From positions 434,001-498,000 of the forward strand of contig JADDTR010000008.1 of NCBI GenBank assembly GCA_015345905.1: a DNA stretch of 64,000 bases, in the 5' to 3' direction. Below are positions 33,190 to 44,300 of the stretch, piece after piece. The notes under the pieces were generated by a model that ran no database searches, was not told the origin of the DNA, and worked only from the letters and a program-made list of their open reading frames with translations. The position numbers and the translations under genes are program-made. Every line of letters begins with the position of its first letter. Position 1 is the first letter of the stretch. This DNA comes from Aotearoamyces nothofagi (lineage: Eukaryota; Ascomycota; Leotiomycetes; Leotiales; Tympanidaceae).

Positions 33190-34674
33190 CTAATGACTTG
33201 CACCGGGCCAGTGCTGCTGGTAGTGAGCATGTCCAGCATTGCCGTTTAGACCCCAAGCGGCCGTATCCTTGCTCTCTATAGGCATACGGTAACCACTATT
33301 GCTGCCAACAGGTCTGTCGTATACCGGTTGGCCGGTTTCAATGCTCGGCAAAATCCTCTGCCCCGGCAGGCTGTTTGCTGTCGGACCTGCTTCTCGATGA
33401 GGGGCGGCAGTAGCATTGGTAGCGCCGTAGTAGCTGTCCTGACTGTAAGATGACTCATTGCTGTTTCTATTGTCCATCACCATGTTGACTCCTGAATCAT
33501 CCGAATTATTGCCACTTTGAAAGAATGAAGGCCGCCGCCCCGTGCTTGCCGTCGGCATGTGGGCTCTACTTCCATCTGAGCTGGCAGAGCTAGCATTACT
33601 AAACCGTTGCCTATAGTCATCATTCAATGTATAATCAACTCTTTGTTGTTGTTGTGATGACTGTTGCTGTGGTTGCTGTTGTGGTGGCGGTGGTGGTGGT
33701 GGTGGTGGTGGATATGTACCTGGCGCTTGCACATACTGATTGTTGTTGGCAGAACCGTAGGTTCCATTCGAGGCGTAGGACGGTATATCATTGTTGTTGA
33801 AGGGTTGTGAAATAGCTGGCTGGCTGTAGGGTTGTGAAACAGCTGGTGGGTTGTAATGATTTTGGTACATTACTGAGACCGGAGGGAATCCTTGCTGCGT
33901 TTGGGGGTTGGATAAATAGTGCGGGTGGTGGCCAGTGCCTTGGTTGGCCATGCTTAGGCTTGCCCCAAAAGCTCCTCGGTCAATGGGATCGATGTCTTCA
34001 ATATGTGTGCGGAAGTTTTGCTTGTTGATGAGTTCTTGTCGGATTGCGAGGCCCTGGAACAATGGGTCTTGTGAAGGAGACACGAGCCCGCCCTTATCCA
34101 AGGCATCGGCCATGGTATAATATGAGACAAGGTGATGTGTGACGTCTCCGACATTCACGCTGATCGTCTTCTTAATCAGGCCGTGCTCCATGAAGTCGTA
34201 CGAATCGACTAATGATCCAATTAGTGAGCGTTCCAGGTCGGCGTTAATGGGTCCGTTTGAGCCGTAAGTACCGCCAGTGTTGGAAGGACCAAACATCTGA
34301 TGTACACTGTTCTTCGCTCGTGTATTGGTTGGGGTGTTCTTGGATACACCAGATGGGCCTTTGGCTTTCTTGAGAGCTTTCTTCTTCTCGCCGGGCCCGA
34401 AAGGTTTGATCAGTTGGCGATAGATGAGGAAGTTGCCTAGGATACGGCTCGGACTCCAAGAAACGCCGTCTGTCCAGCGTTTTATGCCAGAGGAGTGCTC
34501 CTCATAGATGAAGACGTAGCCACTTTTGATGACATGCTCGCGTTCTCGATCGTGGGGTCGACGAGCAACATGATTGATTTGACCGCTGAGACATGCCTCG
34601 AAGAGGATGAGAGCGTCATATGTCGACGAGACAAGCCCCTTGTAGGTCGGGGTGAGCTGCACCGCCGAATTCAT
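33190..34674 (-). CDS. WOPR-domain (Gti1/Pac2) transcription regulator, Wor1/Ryp1/Sge1 type
   Basis: A DNA-binding master regulator of morphology, conidiation, effector expression and virulence in fungi; orthologues include Wor1, Ryp1, Sge1 and Reg1. A single open exon of 494 residues. The bipartite WOPR domain is at the N terminus. WOPRa spans residues 1 to about 105 (LTPTYKGLVSSTYDALILFE, then SGYVFIYEEHSSGIKRWTDG and VSWSPSRILGNFLIYRQL). WOPRb lies at about 145-205 (LERSLIGSLVDSYDF, then GLIKKTISVNVGDVTHHLVSYYT). The rest is disordered and rich in Asn, Gln, Ser, Tyr and Pro, with a Pro10 run passing into a Gln-rich run near residues 320-345. The full-length C-terminal tail argues for the Wor1/Ryp1/Sge1 subfamily over the shorter Gti1/Pac2 one. 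The gene is isolated: 6.9 kb of desert lies downstream and 12.3 kb upstream. Confidence 0.95.
   Translation of the reverse strand: MNSAVQLTPTYKGLVSSTYDALILFEACLSGQINHVARRPHDREREHVIKSGYVFIYEEHSSGIKRWTDGVSWSPSRILGNFLIYRQLIKPFGPGEKKKALKKAKGPSGVSKNTPTNTRAKNSVHQMFGPSNTGGTYGSNGPINADLERSLIGSLVDSYDFMEHGLIKKTISVNVGDVTHHLVSYYTMADALDKGGLVSPSQDPLFQGLAIRQELINKQNFRTHIEDIDPIDRGAFGASLSMANQGTGHHPHYLSNPQTQQGFPPVSVMYQNHYNPPAVSQPYSQPAISQPFNNNDIPSYASNGTYGSANNNQYVQAPGTYPPPPPPPPPPQQQPQQQSSQQQQRVDYTLNDDYRQRFSNASSASSDGSRAHMPTASTGRRPSFFQSGNNSDDSGVNMVMDNRNSNESSYSQDSYYGATNATAAPHREAGPTANSLPGQRILPSIETGQPVYDRPVGSNSGYRMPIESKDTAAWGLNGNAGHAHYQQHWPGASH
33660..33715 (-). repeat. In-gene Pro/Gln codon repeat of the WOPR gene
   Basis: CCA/CCG triplets encode about ten prolines, followed by CAA/CAG-rich triplets encoding glutamines, on the coding strand. 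Such in-frame triplet tracts often vary in length between strains. Confidence 0.85.
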
Positions 34675-35451
34675 GCTGGATATGAAGTCTATTCAGCCGA
34701 GACTTTCGGGCTTGTATGATGTTGGGGACAAGTCGGGCAGGCCACTTTAGCTTCTGTAATGTGGACGGATGTGCACGTTCAGTGAAGCTTATGCAAAGGT
34801 TGGGCCAGAGACGGAGAGTGCAGAGAGAAAGCCAAACCCAAACGTTGTATCTTGCGAGCTATACGGCGCGTATGTCTTGAAGAAGACGGTGTTATTTGTT
34901 ACAACTGGGGCGTGACCATCACTCTTGTGAATGTTGATGTGAACGCTGACTCCGCAAAGATGAGAAGCGGTGTTGTAGCAGTGATGCGCCCAATATGTTT
35001 TGACAGATACAATAAGAGAAGAGCTCAGGCCAAGAATGAGCGTCGAGCAGTCAGCAGCGACGCCTCGAAGGCTGGGCGTATGTACGGATTTTCTAGAGGG
35101 AAGGAGCTGCTAACAGTTAGGAATGAAGAGGAGAGCAACGAATGCACCTTGGAGATCTACATACTCTGTGTATTAAGGTTATGATGATAACAAGATGGAC
35201 AAGCTCCCGAGAACCTTGAAATATAGATCCCGCGGCCGCAAAGCAAGCCTTATTTGAAGTGCTGTCAGAACTAGCTGAACCTTGAAGGTCTGCCGGTTGC
35301 AGAAACGAGGAGAAGTAAGGATACGAATGGTGCGAGTGCGCGGGAGGCAGAGACAGGGCAGACGACTCGTGGTCATGAATCGCCGAATCGCTGGATCGGC
35401 CAGTGGCTGCTTGCAGGAGCGCCGGGGGCTCTGCTGTCGAGGCAGGACGCG

Positions 35452-35830
35452 TGATGAGCAAGAGCAAAGAGCAAGAGCAAGGCAAGAGCAAGAGGCCAGA
35501 GGTGAAGCTTCAAGAGGACTGAGAGAGGAGGACGAGCGGGCGAGTCTAAAGGCAAGAGGCCAGAGGGCTGAGCGGGCTCCAGAAGGCGCGGGCGTGCAGG
35601 GGGAGCGTGTGAAGGATAGAGTGTAGAAGTGCAGGAGGAGTGGAGTAGTGGAAGAAAGATGGTTGAGGGCAGGAGGGCAGGAGGGCAGCGGACAGAGATG
35701 AGGGAAGAGGAGGGAGGAGGTGAGGAGGGGCAGGAGGAGGGCCAAGCGTCCAAGAGAAGTGCGGCGGAAGAGCGAAGTGACGGTACGAGGAGACAGGCAG
35801 AGAGAGGATGGATAAGGCAAGAGAAGTGTG
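35452..35830 (-). promoter_or_regulatory. Long CT-rich (minus-strand) tract upstream of the WOPR gene
   Basis: The minus strand, which is the coding strand of the WOPR gene, is strongly pyrimidine-rich over about 380 bp, with CTCTTGC and CTCCTGCC repeats. It starts about 0.8 kb before the start codon. CT-rich tracts mark many fungal promoters near the transcription start, so this could mark the start of a long 5' leader. That role is inferred. Confidence 0.4.
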
Positions 35831-36099
35831 TAGGCAGAGAAGCAGCAGCACTACGAACGCATTTAATACAATACCCAGTGTACTAAGGTATGTAAATGTA
35901 ATGGCTCGAAGGGGTGTGGCTAGTTATTATACTTTCGGCCAGTGCGCCAAATCTACGCGCCAGGCCAGAGCGAGCGTCGGGTGCTGCAGCCTGCAGATGC
36001 GCTGCGATGTAGGGCGATGCAGGCGCTACAGGCGTTGCGGGGCCCTGGAGTCGCTGCGGAACAGGGCCCGAGGGACGCTGGAGGGAGGAGGCAGCAGGG

Positions 36100-36165
36100 T
36101 AGAGAGAGAGAGAGAGAGAGAGAGAGAGCGGGGTGCTGTAGGTGCTGTAGGTGCTGTAGGTGCTG
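36100..36165 (+). repeat. (AG)14 microsatellite plus GTGCTGTAG repeats
   Basis: An uninterrupted AG dinucleotide run of about 29 bp is followed after a short GC-rich gap by three copies of GTGCTGTAG and a fourth partial copy. Confidence 0.92.
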
Positions 36166-36186
36166 ACAGTGGGTGCTGACAGTGGG

Positions 36187-36422
36187 TACTTGCTGGTGGT
36201 AGGTACTGGTGGTAGGGTAGGTACTGATGGTAGGTACTGGTGGTAGGGTAGGTAGTGGTGGTCAGTACTGGTGGTAGGGTAGGTACTGACGGTAGGTACT
36301 GGTGGTCAGTACTGGTGGTAGGGTAGGTACTGACGTTAGGTACTGATGGTCAGTACTGACGGTAGGTACTGATGGTAGGGTAGGTACTGGTGGTAGGTAC
36401 TGACGGTAGGTACTGACGGTAC
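36187..36422 (+). repeat. GGTAGGTACTGGT minisatellite, about 235 bp
   Basis: A long degenerate minisatellite built from GGTAGGTACTGGTGGT and GGTAGGGTAGGTACTGACGGT-like units, with a GGTCAGTACTGGT variant interspersed. The variants alternate in a higher-order order. It ends in CTGTACTGTACTGTACTG, joining the CTGTAC word family. Every unit holds a GTAC palindrome. One strand reads as Tyr/Pro/Ser/Val repeats with no stop, which explains the open frames there. Confidence 0.93.
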
Positions 36423-37193
36423 CCTGTACTGTACTGTACTGACTGCACTGAAGGAACACACTACACTACAGGCACATCCGGGGTCCCGGCCTGGGCGAGG
36501 AGCTCTCCCTCCTCGCGCCAAATCCCGGGTACGCATGCAAGAGCAGCGCTGCTAACGACTCGCCAGTGCACACAGGCCCGCGCCCTAGATCTGCAGCGAA
36601 ATGGCGCGCGAGAGCCCTGATCCCAGCATCTCAGCATGCCCGGCACGCCTGGCACGCCTGGGTCTCGGCACTGCTACTGTACGTACCGCACCGTCCACTA
36701 CCGTCCAGTACCGTACGCCAGAGCCACCCTGTGTGCTGCATCGACAGCCGACCGACATCGACAATCGACAATCGATAATCGGCAAGCCGCAAGCATGCTC
36801 GATAGCGGCGCGTATGGGCTCTGTAGGGCCGGTAGCACACGTAAGGTAGCCAGCCAGCAGAACAGTGGCAGCCACTCGAGTCTCGAACATGGCGGCATTG
36901 CATACACGCACAGTATGGGGCTCGTAGGCTTGCCTGCGTGCCCGCCTGCCCGCCTGCCCGCCTGCCCGCCTGCCCACCGGCCCTGAGACACAAAGGTACA
37001 GTCAGTAGGGTAATGCACTGCAAGTACAGTAGGTACAATCAGCAAGGTAATGCACCGTAGGTACAGTATAGTATGTATGTACTGTAAGTTACTGCACTGT
37101 GCAGCAGCAATCGCCAGTTCCTCAGCGTGCCTAGCTGCTGCTGGCTAGCTGCGCTGACGGATTTCGGACTTGCAGGCCCCGCGCACGCTTGTC

Positions 37194-37240
37194 GGTGCTG
37201 TGCGGTGCTGTGCGGTGCTGTGCGGTGCTGTGCGGTGCTG
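37194..37240 (+). repeat. TGCGGTGCTG decamer array
   Basis: Four perfect head-to-tail copies of TGCGGTGCTG preceded by a partial copy. Confidence 0.92.
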
Positions 37241-37389
37241 AGCTCTGTGCCCACGGTCGGCTACGGCAGGCCACGGTAGGCCTGGGCAGACCCGCCCGTG
37301 GCTTGACCCTGCATGTCTCTCGCGACCTGGCGTCAACACCGGGTTCTGCAGTCGTCGACCTGCCCTGCCCTGCCGTTCCTAGGCGTAAG

Positions 37390-37465
37390 CAGCGAGGAGC
37401 GAGTCACGGGGAGCGAGTCACGGGGAGCGAGTCGCGAGCCGCGAGCCGCGAGCCACGAGCAAGTC
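37390..37465 (+). repeat. GAGTCACGGGGAGC / GCGAGCC tandem repeats
   Basis: Copies of GGGGAGCGAGTCAC pass into GAGCCGC and GAGCCAC heptamers. The CGAGCCACGAG core is the reverse complement of the CTCGTGGCTCG units found at 38203-38250. Confidence 0.85.
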
Positions 37466-38202
37466 AGCGGCCTGCAACGGTCCTGGGCATGGCAACGCAG
37501 CGCCGTCTTCCAGACATCTTCTGTGCTGGGAGCGGGAGCCTGGTGTGGGACGATACACCGCGGCGGGTGGTTCTGGTGCGGGCACACTGAGATCCCATCC
37601 ATTCCGCCCACGCAGCCCACGCAGCCCACGCCCAGTATTCTGTCTCCCACTTCCCCATACATGCCGGCCTGCCCACGGCTCTCGAGCCTGCCGACGCTAC
37701 AGCGCAGCGCTACAGGCTACAGCGCAGTGCTACAGCGCAGTGCTACAGCGCTATCCCGCCCGTCCGAGGGTGTCTCGACGGCCAGCTTCGACCGCACTTC
37801 CACCCCTCTTCCACACCTCGACGCCCCGACCACCCTCGACGAAGCCTCCGTCGCCACCAAGGGAGCCGGCGAGCGATGCCGCCCCCTCTGGCTCTAGCCC
37901 TGCTGGCAGGGTCCGCCTTCGGTGCTGCAAGGGCAGCCACCAGAGATGGGCTGCTGCTGCCAGCGATCCGTAGGCGTATCAGCTGAGCCGGCGAGCGCGC
38001 ATTGCTGCTGAGCAATCGTGCGAGCGCCGCTTGTAGCATTGCGTTTCCGTAAACGGCGAGCCTGCATCGTGGCCTAGGCGGCTGGGTCTGGCGTGGTTGC
38101 GCCCGAGCGCCACACCTTCAGGGCCCCTTATGCTTGGGCCTTTATCCCCGGTGCATTCGCATTCATTACTCTGCACTATCCCGCCGCGAGCCCGCTGGCT
38201 AT

Positions 38203-38250
38203 TCGTGACTCGTGGCTCGTGGCTCGTGACTCGTGGCTCGTGACTCGTGA
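38203..38250 (+). repeat. CGTGACTCGTGGCT tandem repeat
   Basis: Alternating GACTCGTG and GCTCGTG units, six or seven in all. They are complementary in sense to the 37390-37465 array about 0.8 kb to the left, so the two arrays form a spaced imperfect inverted repeat. Confidence 0.85.
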
Positions 38251-40688
38251 AAGGGCATGGGCTACCGTCCTTGCGTGACGCAGCGGCCCCAGGTCCTGAG
38301 GCAAGGCAGTTAGTTGCCACAGTGATACGCACCGCAGCGCTGCCCTTCCGTACAGTGCTCATGGTCCGGTGCTGGATGAGGCTCCCGCGGGCCCACGACG
38401 CTGTGGGCGATCTTCGTCACTACTGTACCGTCCGGCTAGCAGTTCCTGCTATTGTTGGTAGCGCCGAGCGAGCCAAGGCGTCCCGTGGTAATCATCCCAC
38501 ATTAATCATCTCCATCTCTGCCATCTCTGCCATCTCTGCCATCTCTCAACCTCCAGTTGCACCCCGAGAGCGCTGCGGGACAATAGCCTCCTTCCAAGAC
38601 GCCGGCCCCGTCGTCTCGGGCGTGCTGAATGGGGTCTTTCGTAACGACACGAGCAGGCCACCCACAAGTAGCCCTTGGCTCGCCAGCGACGTAGATGGAT
38701 GCGTGCGAATGCCTCTCCTCTTGCCACAGCGCCTGCGTCTTGGTGGAGCAGCCGTATCGGCATCATCTCCTACCTGGGTAGCTGCCCTCTTATTATTCCT
38801 CCTTTGGGGCCGCCGGCTGTGCTCGGCGAGACTTCCTCTACATGGGAGTAGGCCCTACTGCGTATACTAGCAGGTGTTCGGGAGGCCCTGCGGAATGCTT
38901 CATGGGTGGGTAGCGGGCAATCGTATCAAGGGGATTCCAAGGATGAGCACAGGTCAGCTGTTAATCAATGCAAGAAAGGCCTAATCTAACGGAGCGTTTG
39001 CTTGTTTGTTTGTCTGCCATTGCCATTTGTCATTTGTCGCTTGTCGCCTGCCATTCTGCCCTTCTGCCCTCCTGCCCTCCTGCTCTTCTGCCCTTCCAGG
39101 GTGGCTCGGGTCAAGCCAGGCGGGTGCCGTTGGCGGGTGCCTCTGGCGAGTGCCTAAGGAGCCAGGTAGCACCCGCCCGTCTACGGTATGCTAGACGGGT
39201 ACAACGGGGTCGAAGCTTCGACCGAGTTGCGAGTCCGTTAAGGTATCGACGGATCAAACTCTGTTCTTGAAAGTATCGCGGGAACAAAGTCAATCTGTGC
39301 GAAGGTTTTGTCTAAGCCCTACCGTGCGGTGCCATGGTAATCATGGATGGCGGGGAAAGGCTTAAGGAAAGTTAATTCGGTTTTGGACGTGCGAGCCGTT
39401 CATGAGCCGGCACTGTATATACTCCAATCTGGCCGTATACCAGCACACAACCGCCGTGCGGCCTCGTCCTCTACGTTTTCGACAGCAAAGGGCGTCTCCA
39501 CCTCTCCATCCAGGGCCGGATCCATGACGACGGCACAGCTTGCTAAGGGCTTGGCGGCGTGCGTTCACGTGCGTTCACGTGCTTGTTCGCCCTCGAGGAC
39601 ATGCTGGGCATGGCTACGGTGTACTGCGATTCCCAGGCAACGTCCAATCAGAAGCCCAGCCCACCCATGGACTCCCTGGTGGGGCAGCACTGGACTGGAA
39701 GTGCTGCTCTTGCAGCTGCTCTCGCTCTCGCTCTCGCTCTCGCTCTGTAATGTCCCGTCATCCATGGCGCATTGGCTAGCATGGCTAACATGGCCATGGC
39801 CGTGCCTTTGTCCTCTCCTCTCCTCTCCTCTACTGTATTGCGTGCTCTCCCTCCGTAGACTCCGCACCACGCACCACAGGGGAAGAAGAGGCCGGCCAGC
39901 GCTGTGTCGGCATCCCTAAGGAAGCTGGGCCGATGAACGGCGGACGCTGGATGCTGGATGCTGGACGCTGGATGCTGGGTGAGCTGCCTTTACCCACTCT
40001 GCATGCAGTCCCTACTCTGCCTACATGTATATCTCCTGTAGTCACACCAAGATCAGTCCTGAATATAACCCGATGAGCACTGCAGTACAGCCATCGTAAG
40101 TCCGCAAACCCCATCCTCTCCCCTCTCTCTATCTCCGCCTCTTCCAAATCCCACCCTCGTACACGATCCAGAGCCCACGATCCAGAGCGACCCTGCATAC
40201 ATACCCTACCATACCGGCCCATTAGTCCACGCTACATCAACACGCCCAAATCACCCGTATGCCTTCATAACGCGCGCGGCCCGCAACTAGACATCCCCAT
40301 GTGCATATGCGTGCCGTTTTCTTTTTCTCCTCTCTCTGTCTTTGTAGGACCTGGCTGGCGCCTTCTTCGGGCTTGATGCCCGACATGACATGCACAGAGG
40401 AGCAGAGAGGTGCGGATGCGCCTTGTCATATATGTACTGTACGTACGTACGTACTTGTACGTGCATTGTGCCATGCAACGCTGCATCGTGCGTCGGATAA
40501 TGGCGCTGCTGGAGCACGTGGCCGGTGATGCGGCCCAGGTTCTTCGGAAGCTCATATCGAGGCCGGCAACAGGAACAAGAGCCTCGGGACAGGAAGGGGG
40601 GGGAACTTGGAGGGGGAGAAAGAGCCACTGGATAATCTGGTGTCTAGTCTAGATTTACGAAATTATTAGATTATTTGTTTATTATTAT

Positions 40689-40740
40689 TATATTTACACC
40701 TGTAATATATATATACATATATGTTACAGGTGTAAATATA
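40689..40740. repeat. AT-rich inverted repeat with perfect 17-bp arms
   Basis: Arms at 40689-40705 and 40724-40740 are perfect reverse complements (TATATTTACACCTGTAA and its complement), around an 18-nt TA-rich loop. It lies inside a roughly 150-bp AT-rich island (about 40650-40800) in an otherwise GC-rich desert. It could form a cruciform or RNA hairpin. There is no poly-U run or gene placement to make it a terminator. Confidence 0.9.
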
Positions 40741-41128
40741 TATCTTATATATAATCTATGTGCGTGATATAATATGATAAATATGACAAGATGACAAGAT
40801 GACAATGCACCAATCGTAATTCCAGAATGCAGCCAATGCCCTATTGCAGGCAGACAAGACGGTCAACAGCCAACCGTGGACGGCAGGACCGTCGGGCACC
40901 TGACCCCGCCTCGCCTCGGATCTCTCGACCCTTAATCGGCAGGCCTGGAGAAGGGACCTACCTATCTACCCGAGACATCAGATATCCAAGGTACTAATAT
41001 GTATATCTATAGATTTTATCTATCCATCATACAGCGCCTATCCCAGGGACTCAGCGATGCTTGCGGTACGAGGGTAGCGGCGCTGGACAACCGCAGCTGG
41101 ACAGGTATAGACGCGCCTACTTTTCGCC

Positions 41129-41396
41129 AGGCTTTGTGGGCTTTGTGGGCTTTGTGGGCTTTGTCCGGCCGTGCCCACTTTGACGTGGCCAAGCGTCCGA
41201 GAAAATCGGAGGGTGCGGAGGGGGAAAGCCGGTCTACGCCGGTCTGCGCCGGCCGTCCTGCGCCGCTGTGCCGGTCCTAACAGCGTACTGTACCGTACTG
41301 GACTGTACTGTAGGTACCTGGCAGTGACTACCTGGCGGGCGACGGGCGACGGGCGACGGGCGAAGCCTGGGCCTGCCTTGCCTTGCCTTGCCTTGC
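41129..41396 (+). repeat. GGCTTTGTG, GGGCGAC and TTGCC tandem arrays
   Basis: Three separate short arrays: about four copies of GGCTTTGTG (41130-41164), four of GGGCGAC (about 41336-41361) and four or five of TTGCC (about 41374-41396). Confidence 0.85.
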
Positions 41397-44300
41397 GTCG
41401 CGCTCGCACTGGCGCCCGCACTGGCGCCCGCGTTCGCGCTGCCTGACAGAGGACAGCACAGCACAGGACAGGACAGGACCCTTGGGCCCCGTACGAGCTG
41501 CCCCGTAGGCCCCGTAGACCCCGAGACCCCGAGGACCCTGAAGATCACTTGGAGCCCACGGCCAGCCCCTGCCCCCGTCGAGCAGCAGAGCGCCGCCCGC
41601 TCGCCAGCCCGGCCCAGCCCAGCCCAGGCCAGCCCTTGGCCCCGCCCGCCGTGCTCTGTGCTATGCTGTGCTGTGCGCTGTGCGCTGTGCGCTGTGCGCC
41701 TTTGCACCCCCAAGGGAAAAAGGGACCACGCAGCCACGCCCGCCATCGATCGAGGAGCAGGATACAGGAATGCGCAATGGGGATGATGGGAATGGGGGAT
41801 GGGAATGGAGGATGGGGAATGTAACTTGTCGCCTGTGAAGGGGATCAGCAGCATGGTTCTGCATGGCTCTGCACGGCTCTGCACGGCTCTGCATGCTACT
41901 GTAGAGCCCAGCAAATACGCCGACAACACGCAGCAGAGCACGCATGGCTGGAATAGGGCGGTGCTGCTCCGTTGTCACCATCTCGAGGCACCGATCCGAT
42001 GCACCTCCGCAGCCACGACAGTCGCAGCAGTCACGACAGCGCCGTACGCTGCAGTACACTACACTGCAGTGCACTACACACTGCGTAGACAACAGCCATG
42101 CGCCGCCATCGTCTTTGCACATTTGCTCATCTACATTCCATCCACATCCCATCCTCAACCATCCATATTCCACATCCCATTTATCTTCCACATCCTACAC
42201 AGTTCTGCAGCCCGACATTCTATGCCCTGCATCCCACGCCCGCCGTTCTGCATCCCGAAGCAATCGCCGGCAGCCAAAAGCCACCGGTCTGCACGGCATC
42301 TTGACGCGTATAGCGCCGCCAAACCGCGGAGTGGGTGCTCGCCGCTGTGCTGACCCCGTCCTGCTGGCCCAGTCCAACTCGGGCAGTCTGTGAATCATCA
42401 GTGCATGCGCTGTATGTATCTGTGCCATACCGACTGGGTAGCTTACCTCGGAGGGTGCCTCTATAGGAAAGGATATAGGGCCATTGCGGAGGGCTATTAC
42501 GACGGCGAGCAGTGAAGGAGGAATGGGCAGGCCGCGAGGTCGGGAGGTATCTCGGTGAGGCAGGAGAGGCGGTAAGGCGGCAGGGCGGTAAGGCGGCAAG
42601 GCATGCACAGTACAGCATGCAATGTCCCTTGGCCGTATCCTTGGCCACACATACATACTCTGCATGCCGTACATGATACCGTACGTACGTCTCTACCATA
42701 CAGACCACACATTGTACATACCGTGCATCCCCTGACTGCAGTCAGACCATACTCACTTGATCTGCCAATCTGAGATCTTGCTCCTCAATCTCTAGCAGGC
42801 ATTCCGTTCTGGAGGAGGAGGCTCCATGTCCGACCATGCCCGAAGATATCCGCCGATCGCCATTGATATGCTATGGATGTATGGATGTAGGTCCTTGCGT
42901 ACCTTAGTGAGTTGTGACTGATTGTGACCTGGTTAGAAGCTGCCAAGGTACCCAGCTGTGATAATAAGAGTGATGATGCTAGGACCGAACAACGCCAACA
43001 CGGAAATGATAGCTGCAAGCCTGCAGATGCTCTACAAAGGAGCTCCCGAGCTACTCTCGAGAAGAGCCTTGCAAATAATCATTGCTCCGTGCTCAGACAG
43101 AGGACTTTGAAAATACTGGGTGTCCGAGTAGCTCCGGCATTCTTCATGAGACTGAACTTGCCTTGAAGCTGCCCGTACGTACCTTGTGCCTGCTGTTGCT
43201 GTACCTGCCCGCCTACTAAGAGGAGAACTCGTGTTCTAGGCGTGCTCATCCTTCATTGATTGCCATTCTTGTCGAGGTAAGATACCATATGATATATCAC
43301 ATACCGGCTCCCGTGCCAGGAACAGAGAGATCGAGCAGATGCCTTCCTTAATCCGAGAGCCATCGAGCCTACCTGTACTGTACTGTGCTGTACTGCACTG
43401 CACTGCACTATCCTATATCGTGTGCCGTTTGCCCGGAACCAGGCGTTTCCTGTGTTTACTAATATGTTGTATACACATGTCCCTGTCATAGATCAAGCGC
43501 CTCCCAGGCGCCACAATTGCCCTGTGCCTGTCTCATCTTTTCCACAACTCCTACCGTGGTGAGTTCAATCCCAGTCTCAGTATCATCGTCCATTCGTCAT
43601 TACTCGATCAACTGCTGACTAAGAAATTTACCAGGGCCTGTAGAGGCGGTCCAGCATCCGACACAGGGACAAGAAGAGGGAGAGAAGAGAAGAAAAGAAG
43701 ATGCTCGTGGATGCGCGCCCAGCAGTTCGCTTCAATGCCGCTCGCTGCCGTCGCTATCGCAAACGATAAATGCAGATGCCGCAAGTTACAAGAATAACTC
43801 CGTACCTCTGTACGGATTTATTCTTGCTCCTGCATAGCGACATCACCAAGTGAGCTAAGGTCTGGCTAGACCATTAGAATAAGCAAAGCAGTAAAGTAGG
43901 TACTACACGCAGTGAAGAACCGGCATCAACGCCATGTTTGTTGGAGCGGAGGCATGGAGCACTGGAAGCTCCTGAGATACAGAGGCAGTTTCCCGCAATT
44001 CGACCAGGATCATTGTCCCATCGACAGCGATCGTAGGGTTGAGGGTGTGCCATCCAAGTCTACGGAGTATCACATCTCAGTTCTCATATTTCCATTCCGA
44101 TCTAAATGCATATTATTGAAGTACTCTAGAGACATGCAACCCATCTCATCCCTCAGGGAGACTCTTCGTTCAATCTTATCAGGCAGCCTCTCACTGTGCT
44201 GCACGCGTTCACGGTACAGAGCAAGTGCCAGTTCACATTTCCACCTTACACTAGCTTACCTTACTTTGCTTGGTCCCTTCACGTGTTGGCATGCTCGAAC

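Noticed and set aside
35117-35851. Minus-strand open frames rich in Leu/Ser/Pro
   Set aside because: They arise from the CT-rich tract upstream of the WOPR gene; several frames are open at once, as expected for a strand-biased tract.
41234-42708. Overlapping long open frames in desert 3
   Set aside because: GC-rich DNA with few stop codons; open on both strands, Cys/Ala/Arg-rich and repeat-derived, with no domain.
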